The position numbers were made by a program, and so were the translations under genes. The notes under the pieces were generated by a model. The model made no database searches. It saw only the letters and a program-made list of their open reading frames with translations, and had not been told where the DNA came from. Below, one piece after another: positions 24,551 to 32,334 of a DNA stretch of 64,000 nucleotides. The stretch comes from an uncultured Clostridia bacterium (GTDB lineage: Bacteria > Bacillota > Clostridia > Christensenellales > Borkfalkiaceae), in the NCBI GenBank assembly GCA_947174415.1, contig CAMWIW010000002.1, positions 1 to 64,000 on the forward strand, written 5' to 3'. The number at the start of each line of letters is the position of its first letter. Positions within the stretch are counted from its first letter, which is position 1.

Positions 24551-26002
24551 GTGAAAAAATTTATTGCAGTTATACTTATAGTATGCGCGATTTCTTTCAG
24601 CGTTACTTTATCCGCCTGCACGAAAGACGGCGGCAAGATTACTTCATACGACATTACCTGCACTTACGAGGAAGAGACGGGAACTCTTAGCGGAATAATG
24701 AACGTCGATTATTATAACGATACCGATACGGAAATTTCGGACCTGAAATTCAATCTTTACGGCAACGCGTTCAGAGAGGGCGCGCTTTATTCGCCCGTAT
24801 CCGATACCTATAAAAACCGTGCGTATTATGCGGGGGAAAGCTACGGCGGAATGGAAATCGAAAACGTTAAAAACTGTGCGGGTTGGAACATAGGCGGCGA
24901 AGACGAAAATATACTGACCGTAAACCTGTTGACCCCCATATATCCCGAAGATAACGTGGTTTTGACGGTTCATTATACCCTTACGCTCGCAAAGGTAAAT
25001 CACCGTACGGGCATAACCCAAAACGCCGTGAATTTGGGAAATTTCTATCCTATACTTTGCGGAAGGAATACGGAAGGGTTCGTTGAATGCAACTATTACT
25101 ATTGCGGCGACCCGTTCTATTCAGAGTGCGCGAACTATACCGTAACCTTGGATATACCCGAAAGCTTTACTGCGGCAAGCAGCGGAAAGCTTACACAGGA
25201 AAGCTGTGTGAACGGCAGAAAAAAATGCAGCTATACCTTAAACAATGCGCGGGATTTCGCACTCGTGCTTTCGGATAAGTTCGAAGTTATTTCCGAGACT
25301 GTTGACGGAGTTGAGGTAAGCTATTACTACGTTTCCGACTCAACTCCGCAAAATTCCTTGACTGCGGCTACTGAGAGCTTAAAGTATTTTTCGGATACGT
25401 TCGGCAAATACATCTACCCCACTCTTTCCGTGGTTCAAACGGGATTTTGCTACGGAGGAATGGAATACCCCGCCCTCACTATGATTGCGGAAGGTTTGGA
25501 CGCCGACAACAATATTTACACCGTAGTACACGAAAACGCGCATCAGTGGTGGTATGCGATGGTCGGCAGCGACCAAATGAACGACGGCTGGCAAGACGAA
25601 GGTCTGGCGGAATACTCTACCCTTATGTTTTTTGAGAGCCACCCCACTTACGGGTTTACGCGCAAGGGCATGATTAATTCGGCAACGAGTTATTACAGAG
25701 CATTTTTTACCGTATTCAGTCAGTTGAACGACGTCGCCGATACGCGTATGCACAGACACCTCAGCGAGTATTCAAGCGAACTCGAATACAACAACGTTAC
25801 TTATAATAAGGGTATGATTTTATTCGAGATGCTCAGAAACACCTTAGGGGACGAAAAATTCACCCTTGGGCTAAGAAAGTATTTTGACGACAGCTGCGGT
25901 AAAATTGCCTCCTCCGACGAGCTTATAGGGTGCTTTATCAAAAGCGGAACTGACGTTGAGGGACTGTTTGCGTCATTCTTAGAGGGAAAAATTCTGATTT
26001 GA
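24551..26002 (+). CDS. Gluzincin (M1-like) metallopeptidase lipoprotein
   Basis: 483 residues from a GTG start with AGGTGA upstream; the open frame continues further upstream but without a ribosome site. A lipoprotein signal KKFIAVILIVCAISFSVTLSAC puts the lipidated Cys at residue 23. A beta-rich N-terminal domain is followed by GGMEYP (about 302), a GAMEN-like exopeptidase loop, and HENAH (327-331) with the third zinc ligand Glu350 in WQDEGLAEY, the HExxH-x18-E of family M1. It would act outside the membrane on peptides. It is monocistronic, divergent from the nitrilase-like gene. Confidence 0.85.
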   Translation: MKKFIAVILIVCAISFSVTLSACTKDGGKITSYDITCTYEEETGTLSGIMNVDYYNDTDTEISDLKFNLYGNAFREGALYSPVSDTYKNRAYYAGESYGGMEIENVKNCAGWNIGGEDENILTVNLLTPIYPEDNVVLTVHYTLTLAKVNHRTGITQNAVNLGNFYPILCGRNTEGFVECNYYYCGDPFYSECANYTVTLDIPESFTAASSGKLTQESCVNGRKKCSYTLNNARDFALVLSDKFEVISETVDGVEVSYYYVSDSTPQNSLTAATESLKYFSDTFGKYIYPTLSVVQTGFCYGGMEYPALTMIAEGLDADNNIYTVVHENAHQWWYAMVGSDQMNDGWQDEGLAEYSTLMFFESHPTYGFTRKGMINSATSYYRAFFTVFSQLNDVADTRMHRHLSEYSSELEYNNVTYNKGMILFEMLRNTLGDEKFTLGLRKYFDDSCGKIASSDELIGCFIKSGTDVEGLFASFLEGKILI

Positions 26003-26049
26003 CAAATCGAAAAACCCGTCCGCAGCTCTTTTGCGGGAGGTTTAAAGCG

Positions 26050-26092
26050 AAGACCCGCGAAGCGTATATACGCTCCGCGGGCTTTATTTTTA
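26050..26092 (+). terminator. Terminator of the metallopeptidase gene
   Basis: GACCCGCGAAGCGTATATACGC pairs with its downstream half CGGAGCG... to form a long imperfect stem followed by TTTATTTTT. Confidence 0.75.
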
Positions 26093-26115
26093 CGCAAAAT
26101 ATTTATAACTTTAAC

Positions 26116-26144
26116 TTGCAATTTTAAATATAATAATATATAAT
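26116..26144 (+). promoter_or_regulatory. corA leader promoter
   Basis: TTGCAA (26116-26121) and TATAAT (26139-26144) with a 17-bp spacer; predicted +1 near 26151, giving a leader of about 145 bases before corA. Confidence 0.8.
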
Positions 26145-26170
26145 AGTTATACTATTTTTAGGAGTTCGTT

Positions 26171-26206
26171 ATGGACGTGCCTGACAGTTGTTATTTAACT
26201 TTATAG
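26171..26206 (+). CDS. 11-residue leader peptide of corA
   Basis: AGGAG (26160-26164) lies six bases before an ATG that opens 11 codons, MDVPDSCYLTL, and stops with TAG. It sits between the leader promoter and an intrinsic terminator, so its translation could set terminator formation. No similar peptide is recalled from other corA or mgtA leaders. Confidence 0.6.
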   Translation: MDVPDSCYLTL

Positions 26207-26216
26207 AGCGATAAAA

Positions 26217-26272
26217 TTCCGTACAGAAGCATAAGTTTGTCTTGCACGGGATTTGTTCCGTGCATTTTTTTT
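26217..26272 (+). promoter_or_regulatory. Attenuator upstream of corA
   Basis: TGCACGG (26243-26249) pairs with CCGTGCA (26258-26264), then T8: an intrinsic terminator before corA. An upstream segment TTCCGTACA (26217-26225) copies the 3' arm TTCCGTGCA (26256-26264) except for one base, so it can pair with the 5' arm as an antiterminator. This mutually exclusive layout is typical of attenuation. It does not show the conserved cores of the M-box magnesium riboswitch. Confidence 0.65.
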
Positions 26273-26295
26273 GACAAATTTACAGGAGGGGACTT

Positions 26296-27300
26296 ATGGT
26301 AAAGTACTTTTTCTCTGCCGCTGACGGAAAGTTAGAAAAGTCCGACAAATTTTTAAAAAACTGCTGGGTTGATATGGTTGACCCCACAGACGACGAGTGC
26401 GAAGACGTAGCCGCAGCAACGGGCGTTCCCGAAGACATGATAAAAGCCGCACTGGACGAAGAAGAACGCGCGCGTTCGGAATTTGACGAGGGGTGCAGCA
26501 TGTTCGTCGTGGACTGTCCCATCATGGAAGAAGGTGCAAACGGCGACAGCTACACCACTCTTCCTCTATCAATAATTTATAATTCGCGCTGCATAATTAC
26601 GGTTAGTCTGAAAGGAAACACCGTTTTAAAAGAGTTTATTACGGGAAGAGAGCGCGTATATTGCGACAAGCCCGTTCACTTTGCCCTTACCTTTATGCTG
26701 AATAACGCCAAGCGGTTTTTGTACTGTCTTAAACAGATAGACAGAAAAAATCACCGTATTCAGAACGAAGTGGGCAGAACTATGAAGAACACCGAAATTA
26801 TTCAGCTTCTCGATTTGCAGAACTCGCTCGTGTACTTTTCAACCTCTTTGACGGCAAACGAGCGCGTACACGAAAAGCTTTCAAAGGTTGAGGCGGTCAA
26901 AGACCACGAAGATTATCAAGACCTTTACGACGACGTAAGCATAGAGAATAAACAGGCTATTGAAACCTGTAACATATACAAAAACATACTTAGCGTTACT
27001 ATGGACGCTTACGGTTCGGTCATTTCGAATAACTCGAACGACTCGATGCGGAAGCTGACTATTATAACAATTCTGCTTGCTATACCTACGATGATTGCGG
27101 GGTTCTGGGGTATGAATATGCCCGTACCCTTTCAGGACGGATACAGCTTTTTGCAGACGGGTTGGTTCTGGCTGGTCATTTTCGCAACGATTTTACTTAC
27201 CGCAGGAATTGCCGTGATAATAGTAAGGGGAAATCCCTTCAAACGAACTAATAGGCAGAAAAAGAGACGCAGAAAGGACAAACGGGATAAAAATAAATAA
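26296..27300 (+). CDS. corA: CorA-family magnesium/divalent cation transporter
   Basis: 334 residues. A large cytoplasmic N-terminal domain (1-265) precedes two C-terminal TM helices; the pore signature GMN is in GFWGMNMPVP at the end of TM1 (about 274). AGGAGG lies seven bases before the ATG. Transports Mg2+ (or Co2+/Ni2+) through a pentameric pore. Transcription passes an attenuator-like leader, which suggests control by metal or translation status. Confidence 0.93.
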   Translation: MVKYFFSAADGKLEKSDKFLKNCWVDMVDPTDDECEDVAAATGVPEDMIKAALDEEERARSEFDEGCSMFVVDCPIMEEGANGDSYTTLPLSIIYNSRCIITVSLKGNTVLKEFITGRERVYCDKPVHFALTFMLNNAKRFLYCLKQIDRKNHRIQNEVGRTMKNTEIIQLLDLQNSLVYFSTSLTANERVHEKLSKVEAVKDHEDYQDLYDDVSIENKQAIETCNIYKNILSVTMDAYGSVISNNSNDSMRKLTIITILLAIPTMIAGFWGMNMPVPFQDGYSFLQTGWFWLVIFATILLTAGIAVIIVRGNPFKRTNRQKKRRRKDKRDKNK

Positions 27301-27303
27301 TTC

Positions 27304-27339
27304 AAAGCGGTGCGGTTTTCACAACCGTACCGCTTTTTT
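27304..27339 (+). terminator. corA terminator
   Basis: AAAGCGGTGCGGTT pairs with AACCGTACCGCTTT, then T-run. Confidence 0.85.
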
Positions 27340-27424
27340 GTTGCGCTTTTTTAAAAAAATTTAATTACAACGTTTAATTTTGTAATTTAGGGCAATAACC
27401 AACACGTAAAAAGGGGGTTAGGCT

Positions 27425-27844
27425 ATGCAGCTTGCAAGACTATTATTTTTGACGATATCAGCTGTATTCGTGCTTGCGGCAGTTGCTTTTTTGCCGCAAA
27501 ACCTGTGTTTCGACAGCGGCAACGCCTACACCTTCTACTGCGGAACGAGTTCGGCAGACTGCAAAGTCGTTACCGTGCAGAATTTTGCTTCACTGCAAAA
27601 GTTGTGTCTTAAAGACGTTTGCGGTGAGAGCACGGATTACGACAACTTCGATTTGGAAAGCTTTTTGGAGAGCGTCGGCGGCAAAGTCGTGTTCAAAGAA
27701 GAATTTTCAGACGGAGTGAATTACTACTGCACCGCTAACCTGCCCTATTCTGTTACGCTTTATAACCATACGATAAATCTGCACGTTGCTGTGCGGGGCG
27801 ATACGGCAAGAGTGGCATCGCCGATTATTTTCGGCGGTTACTGA
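27425..27844 (+). CDS. YwmB-like exported or membrane-anchored protein
   Basis: 139 residues with an N-terminal hydrophobic segment (4-24) and an extracytoplasmic domain. The C-terminal pattern NLHVAVRGDTARVASPIIFGGY resembles the end of Bacillus YwmB (NLQIALR...VTVGTPIVTTEY), and in Bacillus ywmB lies close to spoIIQ, as here. The match is short and recalled, so the family call is tentative. GGGGG lies upstream of the ATG. It is 48 bp before the SpoIIQ-like gene. Confidence 0.5.
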   Translation: MQLARLLFLTISAVFVLAAVAFLPQNLCFDSGNAYTFYCGTSSADCKVVTVQNFASLQKLCLKDVCGESTDYDNFDLESFLESVGGKVVFKEEFSDGVNYYCTANLPYSVTLYNHTINLHVAVRGDTARVASPIIFGGY

Positions 27845-27892
27845 ATAAAAGGCTTTAATGCTGTCAAAAAAATATAAAAAGGAGTTAAAAAA

Positions 27893-28522
27893 ATGAAAAA
27901 CAAGCAAAAAACCCAACCTACGAAGAAAAGAATATTAATGTACTACCTCATTTTGGCGGCTTGCCTTTTGGTAATTGCCGCTATAACCGTCGGAGTTTTG
28001 TTCGGCGTTAAACCTGCGGACAACTCTCCCACCATTGACTCTGGTTCAACAGAAGAGCCGCCCGTCAAAGAACCTGACGACGAGCCTACCGTGGATACCT
28101 CTTCGAAATACGAGTTCATTTCGCCTATCGAAAATGTAACCGTATCTCAGGCGCACGTATTCTGGCACAATAAAACGTTAAACATTTTCCGCTTACATCA
28201 AGGTATGGACTTTGCGTGCGATGCTGGAACGGAAGTTTTTGCTACCGTTGACGGCACTGTAAAGAGTGTTTACACTAACGACAGGCTTTACGGCGGAATG
28301 ATTGTAATCGAGCACGCAGACGGCGTTACCACCGTTTACAAATTCGTTGACCCCAGCGAAACTTTGAGGGCGGGCAGCACGGTTAACCGCGGCGACGTTA
28401 TCGGCACGGTTGCGGTAGCAACGGGCGTAGAGAACGCAGACGGCGACCACCTCCACTTCGAAGTTTATAAAAATGACAAAATTCAGAATCCCGACTTGTA
28501 TCTGAAATTGATTTCAAAGTAA
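27893..28522 (+). CDS. spoIIQ: SpoIIQ-like M23 (LytM) family protein
   Basis: 209 residues with a short cytoplasmic N-terminus, one TM helix (about 16-38), an acidic/Pro linker and a LytM domain. The zinc motif H-x3-D is intact in RLHQGMDF (about 102) and HLHFE near 182, so, unlike Bacillus SpoIIQ where the first His is lost, it should bind zinc like clostridial SpoIIQ. SpoIIQ spans the forespore membrane and zips to SpoIIIAH during engulfment. The IENVTVS and IEHADGVTTVY segments also match SpoIIQ. A generic cell-wall M23 peptidase remains possible. Confidence 0.65.
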   Translation: MKNKQKTQPTKKRILMYYLILAACLLVIAAITVGVLFGVKPADNSPTIDSGSTEEPPVKEPDDEPTVDTSSKYEFISPIENVTVSQAHVFWHNKTLNIFRLHQGMDFACDAGTEVFATVDGTVKSVYTNDRLYGGMIVIEHADGVTTVYKFVDPSETLRAGSTVNRGDVIGTVAVATGVENADGDHLHFEVYKNDKIQNPDLYLKLISK

Positions 28523-28544
28523 TTTTACCCCAAATATTTAAAAA

Positions 28545-28574
28545 TTACAGCCGCCATAAGGCGGCTGTAATTTT
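28545..28574 (+). terminator. Terminator of SpoIIQ-like gene
   Basis: TTACAGCCGCC pairs with GGCGGCTGTAA, then TTTT. Confidence 0.8.
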
Positions 28575-28632
28575 ACGTTTTAAGAGCCGAATGATTGCAA
28601 TTTTCAAAAAAGACACTGCCAGCTTTTAATAT

Positions 28633-28819
28633 TTAACAAAAATGTGAATTATGTTGATAATAAACAAAGAAAAATGTTAATTTTGAAAATTAATTACACT
28701 TAAAAATTTGCTTATTTGTTAACTTAACAAAAATTATCCAAATTAACATAAAATAGTGTTATAAACTAACAAAAATAAAAATTTTAAAAATTATTGAAAT
28801 GTTATTGACTAACAAAAAA
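28633..28819 (+). promoter_or_regulatory. Repeated (T/C)TAACAAAAA boxes upstream of a microprotein gene
   Basis: The gene-free stretch 28575-28866 is very AT-rich. TTAACAAAAAT occurs at 28633 and 28724, CTAACAAAAAT at 28766 and CTAACAAAAAA at 28809. The 28724 copy forms the dyad TTTGTTAA-C-TTAACAAA with a flanking inverse copy, and the last copy overlaps the -35 box. The array looks like a set of operator sites for one regulator. Confidence 0.55.
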
Positions 28820-28833
28820 CTCAATGCTATACT
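28805..28833 (+). promoter_or_regulatory. Microprotein promoter
   Basis: TTGACT (28805-28810) and TATACT (28828-28833), spacer 17 bp. Confidence 0.8.
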
Positions 28834-28866
28834 GCAAGTGCAATCAAGATTCGGGAGGTAAAAAAT

Positions 28867-28950
28867 ATGATTTACGATTTATTAATCGAGCTTGACGACA
28901 GGGAGGGCGTATCGCCTCTTTCCTACGAAGTTCTGAACTGCGCAAGATAA
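28867..28950 (+). CDS. 27-residue microprotein of unknown function
   Basis: GGGAGG nine bases upstream, ATG, 27 codons and TAA. The product starts MIYDLLIELDDREG, is acidic at its N-terminal half and ends with a single Cys (LNCAR). It has its own near-consensus promoter, a repeat array upstream and a strong terminator downstream, so it is a complete transcription unit for a very small protein. It is not an obvious leader of the next gene, which is on the other strand. No homologue is recognised. Confidence 0.6.
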   Translation: MIYDLLIELDDREGVSPLSYEVLNCAR

Positions 28951-29017
28951 GGTTACGTTTTATAGCGTAGCTTATTTACCAAAGCGTTCGACTTACAAAT
29001 CAAACTTAAATTAAACA

Positions 29018-29053
29018 CCGCGGCAACTTTGTTGCCGCGGCTATTTTATATTT
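29018..29053. terminator. Bidirectional terminator of microprotein and mocR
   Basis: CCGCGGCAAC-TTT-GTTGCCGCGG followed by CTATTTTATATTTT. Confidence 0.85.
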
Positions 29054-30392
29054 TGGAAAGAAGCTCTTGAGTAAGCCCCGAGTAGTTGATTACTGCGCAC
29101 CCTTCCACCCCCGCCATAGGGGCAAGGAGATAATCTGAAAGGCATTTAATTCTTATTCCTCGGGCGGCTGCAAGAAGCTTTATCTGCCCGTCAGACTTGG
29201 CGTCGGGAAATTTTGCAATTACGTGAAGCCCGCTACCCGTATCCACCACTTCACACTTTTCAGGCAAAGCGGCAAGCTTTTTTATAAGCGCGCCGTGAAT
29301 TGTTCGGTAATAGTTTCTTAAACGGTTAATGTGGCGTTCGAAGTAACCGCCGTCAAGCATTTGGGCAAGGGCTTTTTGCTCGAATAGCGGAACGAAATTC
29401 GCCGATGAAGAAAAAATCTGCAAAAACCTTTCATACAGTTCAGGCGGCAAAACCATATATCCTAAACGCATTGAGGGCGCAAGGCTCTTGGAGAACGTGT
29501 TCATATAGATAACCTTTTCGGGGCACAGCCCGCACATACACTGCAAAGGTTTACCTGTGAGGCGGAACTCGCTGTCATAATCGTCCTCAACGATATAGCC
29601 GCCGCTTGACTTTGCCCACTCTATGAGGCGCGAACGGGCGGAAACGGGCGTTACAACGCCCGTGGGGAATTGGTGCGACGGCGAAACGTGGGCAACGAAC
29701 GCACCGCTATTTTCAAGCACTGAAATATCAATCCCTTTATCGGTTACACCAACTGGCGTGAAACGCGCGCCGTTTAACGCGTACGTTGACGATATTTTGC
29801 CATAGCCGGGATTTTCCACAGCGTAAATCTTATCTCGTCCTAAAAGCTGAACGATAACGCCGTAGAGATGTTCCGCGCCCGCGCCGACAACAATGTAGCG
29901 CGGGTCGGCGTCAATTCCGCGGGAGCGGTAAAGATACGCTGAAATCGCACGCTTTAACTGTTTGTCGCCATCACAGGGGACGCGTTCTAAAAGGTGTTCA
30001 CCAACGTCAGATAAAACGCCGCGAATAAGTCGCGCCCATACCGAAAACGGGAACATATTCGGGGGGGTATTGCCGTGAACAAGGTCGATTATAAACTTTT
30101 CTCCCTCTTTCGTTTCTTCCTTTTTCACTGCCGCAGGGCGTTGTTTTTTCAGCCCCTCCGCTACACTTTCGGCAAAGAAACCGCTGCGCTCCTTAGAGCT
30201 GATATAGCCCTCTGCAAGAAGCTGGTCGTAGGCAAGCTGAACCGTAACTACGCTGACACCCAATTCGGCGGCAAAAGCGCGTTTGGAAGGAAGCCTTTCA
30301 CCTCCTCTTATCTTGCCGCGCAAAATATCGTCGCGTATCAAAGAATAAAGCGTATAATATTTATTTCTACCTGATAAGTCATAATTGTACAT
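29046..30392 (-). CDS. MocR/PdxR-type GntR regulator with aminotransferase domain
   Basis: 448 residues. An N-terminal GntR winged helix (YTLYSLIRDDILRGKIRGGERLPSKRAFAAELGVSVVTV, 10-50) is joined to a fold-type I aminotransferase domain; the PLP lysine is in NTFSKSLAPSMRLGY. PdxR-type members sense pyridoxal phosphate. It is divergent from an ECF S-component gene, so the pair probably controls vitamin B6 uptake. A TATAAT at 30405-30400 puts +1 one base before the ATG, so the mRNA is almost leaderless. Confidence 0.9.
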   Translation of the reverse strand: MYNYDLSGRNKYYTLYSLIRDDILRGKIRGGERLPSKRAFAAELGVSVVTVQLAYDQLLAEGYISSKERSGFFAESVAEGLKKQRPAAVKKEETKEGEKFIIDLVHGNTPPNMFPFSVWARLIRGVLSDVGEHLLERVPCDGDKQLKRAISAYLYRSRGIDADPRYIVVGAGAEHLYGVIVQLLGRDKIYAVENPGYGKISSTYALNGARFTPVGVTDKGIDISVLENSGAFVAHVSPSHQFPTGVVTPVSARSRLIEWAKSSGGYIVEDDYDSEFRLTGKPLQCMCGLCPEKVIYMNTFSKSLAPSMRLGYMVLPPELYERFLQIFSSSANFVPLFEQKALAQMLDGGYFERHINRLRNYYRTIHGALIKKLAALPEKCEVVDTGSGLHVIAKFPDAKSDGQIKLLAAARGIRIKCLSDYLLAPMAGVEGCAVINYSGLTQELLSKI

Positions 30393-30396
30393 ATCT

Positions 30397-30454
30397 GGTA
30401 TTATAAAATTATTTTAAATTGATTATTCTAATAACACCAAACGGTTGATATAAT
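30397..30454. promoter_or_regulatory. Divergent mocR / ECF transporter control region
   Basis: Minus-strand TATAAT (30405-30400) serves mocR and plus-strand TATAAT (30449-30454) serves the transporter. GGTATTAT (30397-30404) and ATAACACC (30431-30438) form an imperfect inverted repeat between them, a candidate MocR site. Confidence 0.5.
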
Positions 30455-30484
30455 AATTTGCGTAATAAAATTAATGAGGGTTTT

Positions 30485-31120
30485 ATGATTAAAGCAAAAA
30501 ATAAAAAAACGTTTTTTACTACTAAATGGATAACTACCACTGCACTTTTGACTGCGCTTGTCATTGCTACAAGTTTTATCCCATCCGTTCCCGTAACATT
30601 AAACGGAAACCTTTATTGGTGCGACTGCATCATTTTCCTTGCGGCATATCTTCTTGACCCGCTTGCATCATTTATTGTAGGGGGCATAGGCACTCTTCTA
30701 TATGATGTAATAAAAGGAAATGGATACATGATGTTTGCTTCGCTTATAATTCACGGATTACAAGCAGCCGCGACATCTGCTATTTTACACTTTATATTTG
30801 CAAAATTTCCTAAAAAACTTGAACCTGTTTGGGCGTTAATAGCATCAATTGTAGGCGGTGCTATCGTAATATTGGGATATTTTATTCAAAGGTACTATAT
30901 TTTACATACAGAATGGATTTACATAGGCGACAAAGCGATAGCAAACCTAATACAGGAAGTGGTCGGAATTTCTATCGCAATGGTTATTTGTTATGGCACA
31001 ACGTTTAAAAAACAGCTTGAAAGACAACACCTTCTGCCTGATTTTATCAGAGAAGTTCTAACTAAAAAGAATATTGTAGAAACAGCTGAAACTGAAAGTG
31101 ATACCGTTCTACCTGAATAA
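30485..31120 (+). CDS. ECF transporter S-component (probable vitamin B6 type)
   Basis: 211 residues with about six hydrophobic segments and the S-component-like start TALLTALVIATSFIPSVPVTLNGN plus DPLASFIVGGIGTLLYDVIKGNGYM. The start at 30485 has GAGGG upstream; a TTG further upstream lacks one. Substrate specificity cannot be read directly; the divergent MocR regulator points to pyridoxine or a related vitamer. The ECF energising module (EcfA/A'/T) is not in this window. Confidence 0.75.
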   Translation: MIKAKNKKTFFTTKWITTTALLTALVIATSFIPSVPVTLNGNLYWCDCIIFLAAYLLDPLASFIVGGIGTLLYDVIKGNGYMMFASLIIHGLQAAATSAILHFIFAKFPKKLEPVWALIASIVGGAIVILGYFIQRYYILHTEWIYIGDKAIANLIQEVVGISIAMVICYGTTFKKQLERQHLLPDFIREVLTKKNIVETAETESDTVLPE

Positions 31121-31132
31121 TCAATTTTAAAA

Positions 31133-31167
31133 TGCCCCGCGCAGCAAGCTGCGCGGGGCACTTTTTT
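31133..31167. terminator. Bidirectional terminator of ECF gene and ddl
   Basis: TGCCCCGCGCAGC pairs with GCTGCGCGGGGCA, then T6. Confidence 0.85.
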
Positions 31168-32275
31168 AGTTTTCTAAGTGTTTACTTCCTTTAATCGAGC
31201 GGGAAGAGATATTTTCAAGTATACCCGTATGGAGAAGTTTTTTACTTTTTGCAAAGTGAAAGTCCTCCTCTGCCTGCTCTATGACGGCGTTAAGGACGGC
31301 GAAAAAGTCTTTAAACCCGCTTGACAAAAGATAGTACGAAAGCGAACCCGGTACGGTATTGACTTCGCTGAGATAGACTTCTCCGCCGCTTATTATGTAG
31401 TCGAAACGCACGATGCCGCGCATATTCAAATCGGAATAGACTTTGCGGGTGGTGTCCTTTATCAGCTTTGCCGTATCTGTGGGAATATCAGCGGGAAGAA
31501 CGCTTTTGCCGCCGCCCTGATACTTATCCTCAAAGCTTAATATTTCACCGCCCGAGATTGCCTCTTCACATTCGGAAGTAACGACTTCACCGCCGTAAAA
31601 ATATGCAGCGCAGTTGATTTCTCTGCGGTTCTCTAAATATTTTTCAACTATGACCGCGCTATCGTAAATCAGCGCCGTTTCTACGGCAGACTGCAGTTCT
31701 TTAAGATTATTGGCCTTTTCGACGCCTATGCTCGAACCGAGGGTTACAGGCTTCACAATTAGCGGAAACTGAGGCATATTATGGGGGCAATCGACTTCTT
31801 CGCGGGTTTTTATATAGGTGTACTCCGCCGTTTTGACGCCCAAAGCCGATAATATGAGCTTGGTTAAATATTTATCCATAAACAGCGAGGATTCAAAAAT
31901 ACCCGCGCTTGCAAGGGGAATATCCGCAGTTTGAAAAAGTCCGCTAACAGCACCGCCCTCCCCCGTTCCGCCGTGGCAGCAGTTGAGCGCTGCGTCCGCC
32001 TTTACAAACTTCTTCATTTTGCCCTTTTTGTTGAATAGGTAAACACCGCCGTTAGCTATTAAAGCTTTCGGGAATCTGCGAAAATTATCGCCCTTGAACA
32101 CGCTTACGTCTGCAAGCGAGGGAGAGCAATAAGTCGTGCCGTCCTGCGCAATGTATACGGGAATGACGGTGAGCCCGCCGTTTTTTAAAATATTTGCAGC
32201 CATAGTACCCGTTATAACGGATACTTCGTTTTCGTTGGAAACACCGCCGAATACGACGATTACGTTTTTTGCCAT
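31166..32275 (-). CDS. ddl: D-alanine--D-alanine ligase
   Basis: 369 residues of ATP-grasp fold. VVFGGVSNENEVSVITG at the N-terminus, CHGGTGEGGAVSGLFQ, the ATP-binding LIVKPVTLGSSIGVEKA and VRFDYIISGGEVYLSEVNTVPGS with the metal Glu/Asn are conserved. Its product D-Ala-D-Ala is added by MurF, encoded 59 bp upstream in the same unit. GGAGGTG precedes the ATG. Confidence 0.96.
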   Translation of the reverse strand: MAKNVIVVFGGVSNENEVSVITGTMAANILKNGGLTVIPVYIAQDGTTYCSPSLADVSVFKGDNFRRFPKALIANGGVYLFNKKGKMKKFVKADAALNCCHGGTGEGGAVSGLFQTADIPLASAGIFESSLFMDKYLTKLILSALGVKTAEYTYIKTREEVDCPHNMPQFPLIVKPVTLGSSIGVEKANNLKELQSAVETALIYDSAVIVEKYLENRREINCAAYFYGGEVVTSECEEAISGGEILSFEDKYQGGGKSVLPADIPTDTAKLIKDTTRKVYSDLNMRGIVRFDYIISGGEVYLSEVNTVPGSLSYYLLSSGFKDFFAVLNAVIEQAEEDFHFAKSKKLLHTGILENISSRSIKGSKHLEN

Positions 32276-32334
32276 AAAAAAATCACCTCCGCTTATTTTT
32301 TAGCTTTGGTGAATTAGAGTTTTTGAAGCATATT

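Noticed and set aside
26171-26272. corA leader as an M-box magnesium riboswitch
   Set aside because: The leader is too short and lacks the conserved M-box blocks; an attenuator with a micro-ORF explains it better.
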